A DNA stretch of 6,620 nucleotides from Elusimicrobia bacterium RIFCSPLOWO2_01_FULL_59_12 (GCA_001800075.1 MGUR01000009.1:10762-17381); one strand, 5' to 3'; positions 1 through 5,796 are shown, counted from the first letter of the stretch. Program-made: numbers and translations. Notes: generated by a model from the sequence alone, not told the origin.

Positions 1-1535
1 TGCATCGCCAGTTGTACGGTCGGTACATTTAAGGAGAGGACCAGCGCGTCCCACAACGAAACCTTCCCGCGGTAGGTGCGGTCATAGTTCATGGGCGACC
101 AGGGACCCTGCGGTGTTTCGATCGTGAACGGTTTGTCTTCCAGAATCGCAGCTTCTGTCGTCTTGCGGGCATCGATCGCGGCCAGCATGACAAACGGCTT
201 AAAACCGGATCCGGGTTGTCGCCGGGCATACACCACGCGATCGAACGTGCTCTTTCCGTAACCGGTCCCCCCCACCCAGGCGCGAACCGCTCCCGTGCGG
301 GGATCGATGGCGACCAGCGCCGCTTGCCCTTCGGAGGGTTTCAAAGCGTTGACGGCATACGCCTGCAGGACCGGATCCAGCGTCGTGAAAATCCGCCAGC
401 CACGGGCGATGAGCGTTCCGAAAGAGTATTGCTGCAGCAGGGTTTCCTGCAGCGTCGCGACAAAATAAGGCGCTTGACCGGCGCGGGGCGGAAGAGGAGC
501 CAGCTTGATCGGCTCGATCAAAGCGGCCTTATAGGGACCCTCCATGATCAAGCCCTGGTTGGCCATGAGCGACAGCACCCGGTTGCGCCGCTGCCTGGCG
601 AGCTTCATATCCGAGCGCGGCGAGGTACGGTTGGGCGATTGCAGCAGGCCCGCCAGAAGCGCGCTTTCTGCCAGGGTCAGTTCGCGAGCGGACTTTCCAA
701 AAAACGACCGGCTCGCCGATTCCAGCCCGAGCAGGGTCTCGGACCCGTCATGCCCCCAATACACCTGATTCAGGTACATTTCCAAGAGCCGTGGTTTGCT
801 GTACACCGCCTCCAGGAAAAAAGCCAGCCCCGCTTCGAGGAGCTTGCGGGTCCAGGTGCGCTGGACGTCGAGAAAGATCGAGCGCGACAGCTGCTGGGTG
901 ATCGTGCTCCCCCCCTGACGAAGCTCGGCGCTGCGGAGATCCACCCACGCCGCGCGCAGCAATCCGCGAAGATCAATAGCGCCATGCTGAAAAAAGCGTT
1001 TATCTTCGACCGCCACCACCGCCATGGGAACGTACGCCGGGAGGTCCTCGATGCGCGTCTTCGGCTGGCTGGCGCCGCCCTGGGCGGCCCATCGCGCCAA
1101 CCGCTTTGGCTCCAGACGCCAGGAGCCGGCAGATCGCCCGTCCGGGAGAGTTTCAATACGGCTGACGTGGTTATTCCAAAACGACACACGGATCTGCTGG
1201 GACGGCAGGGTCAGATCGGGATACTCAAAACCGCGGGTCCAGATCTCAATCCGGGCATCGCTCGCGCGATATTGACCGGCCTTTTCCAGCCTTTCGGACA
1301 TCCCCTCATACCCCAGCATGACAAGCGTCTCCAAAACGACCTCTCGGGGGAGGGCATCGTCCGGGACCAGATTTAACCAAGCGCTGTAAACATCCGTCGT
1401 CTTCCCGGAGGCGTGGGTGACCAGGTCCATCAGTTTCTGCTGACCGCGCCGCAGAAAGACCGCGCAGGCAATCACCCCCACGACCGTGCCGTACACCATG
1501 GCGCGTATCAGCAGATGGGAACGCTTTTTGGGCAC
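1..1535 (-). CDS. mrcB: Class A penicillin-binding protein, PBP1B-like (bifunctional transglycosylase/transpeptidase), C-terminus outside window
   Basis: Polymerises lipid II into glycan strands and cross-links the stem peptides; anchored in the inner membrane and acting in the periplasm. Reading the minus strand from a GTG at 1535 gives 511 full residues before the edge. A basic N-terminus and one membrane anchor (about residues 12-28) are followed by a UB2H-like domain (about 62-150, with the segment RGFEYPD), the domain that binds the LpoB activator in E. coli PBP1B. The GT51 motifs come next: catalytic Glu177 in EDKRFFQH, QGGSTITQQ (207-215), RKLLE (230-234) and LEMYLNQVYWG (251-261). The transpeptidase domain shows the SxxK nucleophile Ser443/Lys446 in QPGSGFKPF and the SxN motif Ser501-Leu-Asn503. 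The KTG motif lies beyond the window. The GTG shares its first base with the TAG stop of the upstream acyltransferase, suggesting translational coupling. The next ATG (1499) would cut into the membrane anchor. Family assignment is firm; the PBP1B subtype rests on the UB2H match. Confidence 0.93.
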   Translation of the reverse strand, partial: MPKKRSHLLIRAMVYGTVVGVIACAVFLRRGQQKLMDLVTHASGKTTDVYSAWLNLVPDDALPREVVLETLVMLGYEGMSERLEKAGQYRASDARIEIWTRGFEYPDLTLPSQQIRVSFWNNHVSRIETLPDGRSAGSWRLEPKRLARWAAQGGASQPKTRIEDLPAYVPMAVVAVEDKRFFQHGAIDLRGLLRAAWVDLRSAELRQGGSTITQQLSRSIFLDVQRTWTRKLLEAGLAFFLEAVYSKPRLLEMYLNQVYWGHDGSETLLGLESASRSFFGKSARELTLAESALLAGLLQSPNRTSPRSDMKLARQRRNRVLSLMANQGLIMEGPYKAALIEPIKLAPLPPRAGQAPYFVATLQETLLQQYSFGTLIARGWRIFTTLDPVLQAYAVNALKPSEGQAALVAIDPRTGAVRAWVGGTGYGKSTFDRVVYARRQPGSGFKPFVMLAAIDARKTTEAAILEDKPFTIETPQGPWSPMNYDRTYRGKVSLWDALVLSLNVPTVQLAM

Positions 1536-2368
1536 TAACGATCCCAGAAAGGCTGGAGATTGCCCCACTGTTCCGGGTAAGCCTTTAAGTAATCCTCCAG
1601 CGTGCTGCGGTAGATTTCCTGCATTTTGACCATTTGCCGCTTTAACGTTTCCGAAGTCGGTTTGATGGGTTCATGGATGACGCCGTGGTAGCGCCCCGGA
1701 GATTTGCGAAGGATAAAAGCCGGAAGGACCGTCGCCTTTGCCCGCAAGGCGATCGCCCAGGGACCCAACGGCATGCGCGCGGAGCGGCCTGCCACCTGGA
1801 CCCGCCTCCCGTGTTCTTTAAAAGGGATATCCGCCGCAAGGCAAAGAATTCGTCCTTGTTCGATCGCGGCCACGCAGATATCGGCGGCTCCCGGCGTCGT
1901 AGGGATCCACTGCACCTGAGGATGCCGATGGCTGGTGATCCATTGGACTATGTCATCATCGGTGTAGGTGGCATAGAGCCCCGCTACGGGGAAGCCCCGG
2001 TCGATCAGGCTGGAAATTCCGATTTCCCAATTCCCCATATGGGCGGTCACAATGATGAGCCGGCGGCTTTCTTGGTACGCCTGTTCGATCCGAGACCATC
2101 CTTCCCAGGTGATCGGGCGCGTCCCCTGCGGGCGTGTACAGAAAAAGTCAACGGCGGTCATGACAAAATTGCCCAGGAGCTCGGGCGCCAGCTGAGCCGC
2201 CCGTTCGGCGCCCACCAACGGCGTGAGGTTGTCAATGATCACGCGGCGGCGACGGGCATTCAAGAAACAGACAGCGCGCGCGATCCAACGCGCCAGGAGA
2301 TACCGGGCTCTGGCCGGCACCACGTACCGGAAGAGGAACTTGCAAAATTTATAGGTCCAGAGAAGCAT
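1535..2368 (-). CDS. lpxL: LpxL/HtrB-like lipid A biosynthesis acyltransferase
   Basis: A 277-residue inner-membrane-associated acyltransferase expected to add a secondary acyl chain to the Kdo-lipid A precursor, or to a related lysophospholipid. The N-terminus is hydrophobic/basic (residues 1-35). The catalytic HX4(D/E) motif is His110-MGNW-Glu115. Downstream lie a family-like block, AADIPFKEHGRRVQVAGR (178-195), the stretch MPLGPWAIALRAKATVLPAF (199-218), and the C-terminal YPEQW (264-268), which matches the H/YPEQW signature of LpxL-type proteins. The family usually continues with a W.HRRW-like run; here it is GNLQPFWDR, a mild deviation. Length is slightly under the usual ~300 residues. 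The ATG at 2368 has no convincing Shine-Dalgarno sequence. The DNA immediately upstream is the target-site repeat of a small mobile element, and no other in-frame start is close. Its stop overlaps the GTG of the PBP gene. Acyl-chain and substrate specificity cannot be read from sequence. Confidence 0.88.
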   Translation of the reverse strand: MLLWTYKFCKFLFRYVVPARARYLLARWIARAVCFLNARRRRVIIDNLTPLVGAERAAQLAPELLGNFVMTAVDFFCTRPQGTRPITWEGWSRIEQAYQESRRLIIVTAHMGNWEIGISSLIDRGFPVAGLYATYTDDDIVQWITSHRHPQVQWIPTTPGAADICVAAIEQGRILCLAADIPFKEHGRRVQVAGRSARMPLGPWAIALRAKATVLPAFILRKSPGRYHGVIHEPIKPTSETLKRQMVKMQEIYRSTLEDYLKAYPEQWGNLQPFWDR

Positions 2369-2370
2369 TT

Positions 2371-2379
2371 AGGGACTAT
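2371..2379. repeat. Target-site duplication, left copy (AGGGACTAT)
   Basis: This 9-bp direct repeat touches the outer end of the left inverted repeat and is identical to 2574-2582. It sits 2 bp upstream of the acyltransferase ATG on the minus strand, so the element now occupies the position where that gene's ribosome binding site and any local promoter would lie. Confidence 0.85.
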
Positions 2380-2573
2380 CAGTCGTGTCCGGGGAAACTT
2401 TTGTAATTCCCCTCTCCCGCGGCACCTGGGAGAGGGTGGAGGGTGAGGGCAAAAGCCGTTTTACGTCGAAGCCGTGCCCCATCCTGCGGACGGGAGAAGG
2501 AGTGAACTCCAGGACATGAAGCTTTTTCTCGCAAATTCTTCGGCGAACGGATGATTTTCCCCGGACACCACTG
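2380..2573. mobile_element. MITE-like non-autonomous element, 194 bp, 18-bp terminal inverted repeats
   Basis: The left end CAGTCGTGTCCGGGGAAA (2380-2397) is matched by the right end TTTCCCCGGACACCACTG (2556-2573). As inverted repeats they agree at 17 of 18 positions, the inner 13 perfectly. Identical 9-bp sequences AGGGACTAT abut both outer ends (2371-2379 and 2574-2582), the signature of transposition with target duplication. There is no ORF of meaningful size inside and no transposase, so the element would be mobilised in trans. The interior carries a CCCTCTCCC/GGGAGAGGG hairpin and a small GGAGT-GA-ACTCC hairpin (2500-2511). A 9-bp duplication fits several families, including IS4-like elements, but the family is not identified. 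The near-perfect repeats and exact duplication suggest fairly recent insertion. Confidence 0.85.
2409..2450. repeat. CCCTCTCCC/GGGAGAGGG hairpin repeat inside the MITE
   Basis: CCCTCTCCC (2410-2418) pairs with GGGAGAGGG (2428-2436) as a perfect 9-bp stem with a 9-nt loop, followed by the G-rich run GGAGGGTGAGGG (2438-2449). Repeats of this style (CCCTCTCCC, spacer, GGGAGAGGGT, GGGTGAGGG) are dispersed in many bacterial genomes. Neither strand has a T-tract after the stem, so it is not called as an intrinsic terminator, though it could pause polymerase or stabilise RNA. Confidence 0.7.
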
Positions 2574-2582
2574 AGGGACTAT
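2574..2582. repeat. Target-site duplication, right copy (AGGGACTAT)
   Basis: This is an exact match to 2371-2379, abutting the outer end of the right inverted repeat. On the minus strand it runs out of the flank as TGCTATAGTCCCT, which looks like an extended -10 box (TGnTATAGT). No good -35 is present, so promoter function is only a possibility. Confidence 0.85.
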
Positions 2583-2606
2583 AGCAAACGAAACGGCGCC
2601 GAAAGA

Positions 2607-2831
2607 TTAGTATTTGTCGAGCAGGGCTTCGATGCGTTTGCGGAGGGTATCCGGGCAGATTTCTTTGCAGCAGCTTTTCTTGATCAGCGTTTTCAGCTGC
2701 TTTTCGAACTCAAATCGGTCCCAGCAATGGCGGCAGCAGTTGATGTGAACTTCAATTTCAGCCGACGAGACCTTCTCCAGATCTCCATCCAGGAATTCGT
2801 AAATCTTCCGAAGCGACTCTTTGCAGTTCAC
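2607..2831 (-). CDS. RsrA-like zinc-binding anti-sigma factor
   Basis: A 74-residue cytoplasmic protein predicted to hold the adjacent ECF sigma factor inactive until a thiol oxidant or metal change releases zinc. The potential ligands are Cys3, His29, Cys33 and Cys36. Their spacing (26, 4 and 3 residues) equals that of the Streptomyces RsrA zinc site as I recall it (C11, H37, C41, C44). The HxxxCxxC core defines the ZAS family. Seven cysteines are present in all (3, 32, 33, 36, 54, 55, 59), an unusually high share for a small protein. There is no membrane segment, which argues against a RseA-like envelope sensor. Translation starts at a GTG whose last two bases belong to the sigma-factor TGA (4-nt GTGA overlap), 5 nt after a strong GGGGAGG. 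The overlap implies coupled synthesis with its target. Redox sensing is inferred; plain zinc-structural ZAS proteins also exist. Confidence 0.87.
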   Translation of the reverse strand: MNCKESLRKIYEFLDGDLEKVSSAEIEVHINCCRHCWDRFEFEKQLKTLIKKSCCKEICPDTLRKRIEALLDKY

Positions 2832-3415
2832 GAGGGCCTCCCCGCGGCATTCACGACGCCGGCGGTCACCGCCTGCTCCCAGAGAATCTTCTGAAGCAGA
2901 CGCCGCCCGCGAAAAAGCCGGGAACGGACGGTCCCGATGGGAATCTCCATCATGTCAGCCGCTTCCTGATAGGAAAACGACTGCACATCGCACAGCACCA
3001 CGGCCATGCGGAACTCCTCGGGAAGGGAGTCGATGGCTCGACGCAGGTCGCGGTCCAGAAAGCGGTTGGCGAGGAGTTCATCCGGACGCGGGGAGGCGTC
3101 CGCCAGCCGGTCGTAGAGACTGGAGCCGTCGCTGGTGTCCGGATCCCCCTCAGGCTTATCGAGGGACACCCAACCGGGTTGGCGCTGTTTCTGGCGGTAA
3201 TGATTGATGAAGGTGTTGGTCAGGATTTTGTAGAGCCACGCGCGCATGTGGGTGCCGGGCTCGAACTGGTCGTAGGATTTCCAGGCGCGGGCATAGACTT
3301 CGCTCGCCAGATCTTCGGCATTTTCTTTCTGGCGGGCCATCCGGAGGGCGGAGGCGTAAATTTCCTCCATGAAGGGAAAAGCTTCCTTTTGAAACCGTTC
3401 GCGGCGGAGGATCAT
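2828..3415 (-). CDS. ECF-type RNA polymerase sigma factor, SigR-like
   Basis: A 195-residue group IV sigma factor that would direct RNA polymerase to stress promoters when freed from its anti-sigma partner. Region 2 spans about residues 12-78, including ENAEDLASEVYARAW (31-45) for core binding and -10 melting and the stretch MRAWLYKILTNTFINHYRQK (57-76). A variable acidic linker covers 79-121. Region 4 (about 122-178) includes LPEEFRMAVVLCDVQ (131-145) and the recognition helix around IPIGTVRSRLFRGRRLL (158-174). The wording of regions 2 and 4 (GTHMRAWLYKILTNTFIN, IPIGTV) closely follows SigR/ECF12 proteins. The frame stays open to 3601, but that extension lies inside the upstream moeB-like gene and is low-complexity Arg/Ser/Pro sequence, so the ATG at 3415 is chosen. 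It begins 19 nt after the moeB-like stop, with AGGGG rather far upstream (13 nt). It overlaps the anti-sigma gene by 4 nt. Confidence 0.9.
   Translation of the reverse strand: MILRRERFQKEAFPFMEEIYASALRMARQKENAEDLASEVYARAWKSYDQFEPGTHMRAWLYKILTNTFINHYRQKQRQPGWVSLDKPEGDPDTSDGSSLYDRLADASPRPDELLANRFLDRDLRRAIDSLPEEFRMAVVLCDVQSFSYQEAADMMEIPIGTVRSRLFRGRRLLQKILWEQAVTAGVVNAAGRPS
2837..2843 (-). promoter_or_regulatory. Shine-Dalgarno sequence of the anti-sigma gene
   Basis: The minus strand reads GGGGAGG followed by a 5-nt spacer and the GTG start at 2831. It lies inside the end of the sigma-factor gene and fixes the start of the anti-sigma gene. It is the strongest ribosome binding site in the window, compatible with anti-sigma being made at least as efficiently as sigma. 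Confidence 0.7.
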
Positions 3416-3434
3416 CGTGGCGTGCGGGCCCCTG

Positions 3435-4586
3435 TTAATACTGCGGGACGTTGGGGTCGACGTCCTGCGACCAGGCGAGCACGCCGCCTTTGAGGTTCCG
3501 AAGCCGTTTGAAGCCCATTTTCTGCAGCGTCTGGATCGCCTTGGCGCTGCGCGCGCCGGAACGGCAATGCACAACGATATCAACCGCGGTATCCAGTTCA
3601 TTGGCGCGCTGGGCCACGTCCCCCAGTGGGATCAGCTTGGAACCGGGGATTTTTGCGATTTGATACTCGTGCGGTTCACGCACATCCACGAGCACAAACG
3701 TCTCGTGACGGTCCATCATGGACTTAAGTTCTTTAGCGCTGATTTCCTTGATGCCGTTGGTTTGCACATCGGCCTCTTCCTGGCCCAATCCGATTCCGCA
3801 GAATTGTTCGTAATCAATCAGCTGGGTGATGCTGGGGTTCTTGCCGCAGACCGGGCACTCGGGGTCCTTTTGCAGTTTCACCTCGCGGAACTTCATATCG
3901 AGCGCGTTGAAAAGCAGGAGCCGGCCGATCAGCGGATCGCCTTTGCCGAGAATCAATTTGATGGCTTCGGTGGCCTGGATCAGGCCGATCAGTCCGGGAA
4001 GGATCCCCAGCACGCCTCCCTCCGCGCAGGACGGGACCATGCCGGGCGGCGGCGGTTCGGGATACAAGCATCGGTAACAAGGCCCTTTTTCACCCCAGAA
4101 AATCGTAGCCTGCCCTTCAAACCGGAAGATGCTGCCGTAGACATTCGGTTTTTTGAGGAAGACGCAGGCGTCATTGACCAGGTAGCGGGTAGGGAAATTG
4201 TCGGTCCCATCGATGATGATGTCATATCCCTTGAAGATCTCCAGGACATTTTCGGAACTCAGCTTGGAGCGATAGGCGGTGACTTGGACATTGGGGTTGA
4301 TGGACGCGATGCGGTCCTTGGACGCCTCTACTTTCGGGCGCCCCACGTCTTGCGTTCCGAACATCACCTGCCGTTGGAGGTTGGTGAAATCGACGACGTC
4401 AAAATCCACCAGTCCCAGCCGGCCTACCCCCGCCGCAGACAAATACTGACCCAAAGGCGAACCCAACCCCCCGCACCCGATCAATAGGACGCTGGCGTTC
4501 TTCAGCTTTTCCTGACCCTCCACCCCGACTTCGGGCATGATCAGGTGCCGGCTGTAACGAAGGATTTCCTCCTGTGAAAGCGCCAT
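3435..4586 (-). CDS. moeB: Molybdopterin-synthase adenylyltransferase MoeB/MoeZ type, with C-terminal rhodanese domain
   Basis: A cytoplasmic E1-like enzyme of 383 residues that adenylates the C-terminal glycine of a small sulfur carrier (MoaD, ThiS or CysO type). Its rhodanese domain then passes on persulfide sulfur to form the thiocarboxylate used for molybdenum cofactor, thiamine or cysteine synthesis. ThiF domain, about 1-265: nucleotide loop GCGGLGSP (37-44), DGTDNFPTRY (126-135), zinc pairs Cys170/Cys173 and Cys244/Cys247, and the conserved Cys187 in PSCAEGG. Rhodanese domain, about 280-383: VDVREPHEY (300-308) and the active loop Cys341-RSGAR. All key residues are intact. The two-domain build is that of actinobacterial MoeZ and eukaryotic MOCS3/Uba4. 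The ATG at 4586 follows a poor AAGA ribosome binding site. It is the first gene of the sigma/anti-sigma operon, 19 nt ahead of the sigma gene. The carrier partner is not in the window, so the pathway it serves is undetermined. Confidence 0.94.
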   Translation of the reverse strand: MALSQEEILRYSRHLIMPEVGVEGQEKLKNASVLLIGCGGLGSPLGQYLSAAGVGRLGLVDFDVVDFTNLQRQVMFGTQDVGRPKVEASKDRIASINPNVQVTAYRSKLSSENVLEIFKGYDIIIDGTDNFPTRYLVNDACVFLKKPNVYGSIFRFEGQATIFWGEKGPCYRCLYPEPPPPGMVPSCAEGGVLGILPGLIGLIQATEAIKLILGKGDPLIGRLLLFNALDMKFREVKLQKDPECPVCGKNPSITQLIDYEQFCGIGLGQEEADVQTNGIKEISAKELKSMMDRHETFVLVDVREPHEYQIAKIPGSKLIPLGDVAQRANELDTAVDIVVHCRSGARSAKAIQTLQKMGFKRLRNLKGGVLAWSQDVDPNVPQY

Positions 4587-4592
4587 GTCTTG

Positions 4593-4598
4593 ATTATA
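4593..4598 (-). promoter_or_regulatory. TATAAT -10-like box just upstream of the moeB-like gene
   Basis: The minus strand has a perfect TATAAT 7 nt before the ATG at 4586, centred in the small palindrome TTGAT-N3-ATCAA (4590-4602). No good -35 lies 16-18 nt upstream (nearest GTTTTG). If used, transcription would begin about at the start codon and give a leaderless mRNA. It may simply be AT-rich spacer, or an operator-like palindrome. Confidence 0.3.
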
Positions 4599-4623
4599 TC
4601 AAAGCGAATCAGGCGCAAAACGT

Positions 4624-4648
4624 GACGCCTGTCGTATCAAATAGTTCC
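4624..4648 (-). promoter_or_regulatory. Candidate ECF-sigma promoter of the moeB-sigma-anti-sigma operon
   Basis: The minus strand reads GGAAC (4648-4644), a 16-nt spacer, then CGTC (4627-4624). GGAAC at -35 and CGTC at -10 with about 16 nt between them is the common layout of ECF-sigma promoters. Transcription would start near 4617, giving a leader of about 30 nt. It lies in the short gap directly after the upstream gene's TAG, whose G it shares. A 6-bp inverted repeat CAGGCG/CGCCTG (4610-4615 and 4626-4631) overlaps its -10 and start region. True SigR promoters are usually written GGAAT-N18/19-GTT, so the match is to the general ECF pattern rather than the exact SigR one. Confidence 0.4.
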
Positions 4649-5796
4649 TATATCTTAATGAAGAGCTTTCGACGGTAGAGGACCCAGAAGAAGACGAGCC
4701 AGAGGAGGGTGTAGCTGAGAGCATAAAAAAGCGAGGCGTTTTCAAGGGAGGTCCAGCCGAAGAGGTGTTCGGAAATATAGAGCCTGAGGTTGCCCGGACT
4801 GCCGTCCAGGCGCGGGACGTGGATCAGGTTCTGGATCTTCAAGAACAGAATGTGCAGAAGGTAGGCCGCGATGGCGTTGATGCCAAGCGCCTCAAAGGGT
4901 TTGCACCAGCCGCGTCGGCCGTAGACCTCGATCAACCCGTAGCAGATCGCCAAAATGATCAGCGCCAAACCGCCGGTCCAAAGCACGTAGGAACTTGTCC
5001 AAAGGGCTTTATTGATCGGGAACACCAGCCCCCAAAGCCATCCCGCGCCCGCCGTGAGCCCTCCTGCCAGGATCATCCCCCGGACTTTTTGGCCGCCCGT
5101 GCGGTTGGATAGCAGCCAAACGCCTGTGAGATTGCCCAACAGCGTGGTGGCGATTGCCGGCAGGGTGCTGAAAAGCCCTTCCGGATCATAGACCGGTTTG
5201 TAGATGTGTCCGGATAAAAGAAGGCGATCAATATAAGCGCCCAGATTGCCTTCCATGCCCAAATCGGCCGCTCCGTATCCGGCAACCGGCACGCTGGTCA
5301 TAGCGAGCCAATAGCCCACCAACAGCGCGCAGGCGACAGACGCCTGTGTCCAAACACGCGTTTTCAAGAAAAGCACGGAAGCGGCCAGATAACACAGCGC
5401 GATCCGCTGCAGCACGCCCGGAATGCGGATCGAAGACAGGTGATAGGCCGGAAAGCCGTTGAGCAACAACCCCAACGCAAATAGAATCGCCGCGCGTTTG
5501 AGTATCTTGACCAGGAGCGTTCGAGGGGGCTCTTGGTTTTCCAAACGTTTGGACAAGGAAAACGCCAAAGACACCCCGACGGAAAAGAGGAAGAAGGGAA
5601 AGACCCAATCTGTGAACGTGCAGCCGTTCCACTCGGCGTGCTCGAGCTGGGCGTAGGCGGTCTGGTTCCCCGGGCTGTTGACCAGGATCATCCCCGCGAT
5701 CGTGAGCCCTCTGAAGACATCCAGCGTCAGCAGCCGTCCCGCACCGTCATTCCCGCGAAAGCGGGAATCCAGAGTCTTATCTACTTGTATACTCAT
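4648..5796 (-). CDS. Multi-pass membrane acyltransferase, HGSNAT/NagX-like (DUF5009-type)
   Basis: An inner-membrane protein of 382 residues from the ATG at 5796, with about ten hydrophobic segments. Eukaryotic relatives (HGSNAT) carry acetyl groups across the membrane to glucosamine ends; bacterial members are thought to acetylate amino sugars or glycans, but the substrate here is unknown. Family marks are RLLTLDVFRGLTIAGMILVN (21-40), HAEWNGCTFTDWVFPFFLF with His53 in the place of the proposed HGSNAT active-site histidine, IRIPGVLQRIALCY in the middle, and DPEGLFSTLPAIATTLLG and NKALWTSSYVLWTGG further on. The frame opens further upstream to a TTG at 5865, but that would overlap the divergent aminotransferase gene. 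Residues 1 to about 17 (such as LDSRFRGND) are translated repeat sequence, with the junction only a few residues before the conserved RLL. The ATG at 5796 has no clear ribosome binding site, so the start is uncertain (5796 or 5865). Confidence 0.88.
   Translation of the reverse strand: MSIQVDKTLDSRFRGNDGAGRLLTLDVFRGLTIAGMILVNSPGNQTAYAQLEHAEWNGCTFTDWVFPFFLFSVGVSLAFSLSKRLENQEPPRTLLVKILKRAAILFALGLLLNGFPAYHLSSIRIPGVLQRIALCYLAASVLFLKTRVWTQASVACALLVGYWLAMTSVPVAGYGAADLGMEGNLGAYIDRLLLSGHIYKPVYDPEGLFSTLPAIATTLLGNLTGVWLLSNRTGGQKVRGMILAGGLTAGAGWLWGLVFPINKALWTSSYVLWTGGLALIILAICYGLIEVYGRRGWCKPFEALGINAIAAYLLHILFLKIQNLIHVPRLDGSPGNLRLYISEHLFGWTSLENASLFYALSYTLLWLVFFWVLYRRKLFIKI

Larger units (their letters stand above)
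2369..2606. other. 238-bp intergenic region between anti-sigma gene and acyltransferase, mostly a mobile element
   Basis: No gene is visible here. All but about 35 bp is the inserted 194-bp element plus one copy of its 9-bp target duplication. Removing 2380-2582 would leave a 35-bp gap on the minus strand between the anti-sigma stop and the acyltransferase ATG, normal operon spacing. The remaining piece next to the anti-sigma gene (2583-2606) contains the self-complementary CGGCGCCG but no loop or T-tract, so I do not call a terminator. Confidence 0.8.

Noticed and set aside
216..1376. Long plus-strand open frame (386 codons)
   Set aside because: Antisense to the PBP gene, whose full set of GT51 and transpeptidase motifs is on the minus strand. 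The plus-strand product is Arg/Gly/Pro-rich with no recognisable domain; such open frames are common opposite GC-rich genes.
2409..2437. Intrinsic terminator at the CCCTCTCCC hairpin
   Set aside because: The stem is strong, but neither strand has a T-run after it, and the sequence is better explained as a dispersed repeat.
1673..2446. Plus-strand open frame of 257 codons running into the MITE
   Set aside because: Mostly antisense to the LpxL-like gene, and its tail translates the hairpin repeat. No family features are present.
2583..2606. Terminator after the anti-sigma gene at CGGCGCCG
   Set aside because: The palindrome leaves at most a 3-bp stem with a 2-nt loop, and the following bases are not a clean T-tract.
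3416..3601. 62-residue N-terminal extension of the sigma factor
   Set aside because: It lies inside the moeB-like coding region in another frame and is Arg/Ser/Pro-rich. SigR-like homology begins right after the ATG at 3415.
3417..4487. Plus-strand open frame of 356 codons
   Set aside because: Antisense to the MoeB-rhodanese gene, which has every catalytic and zinc residue on the minus strand.
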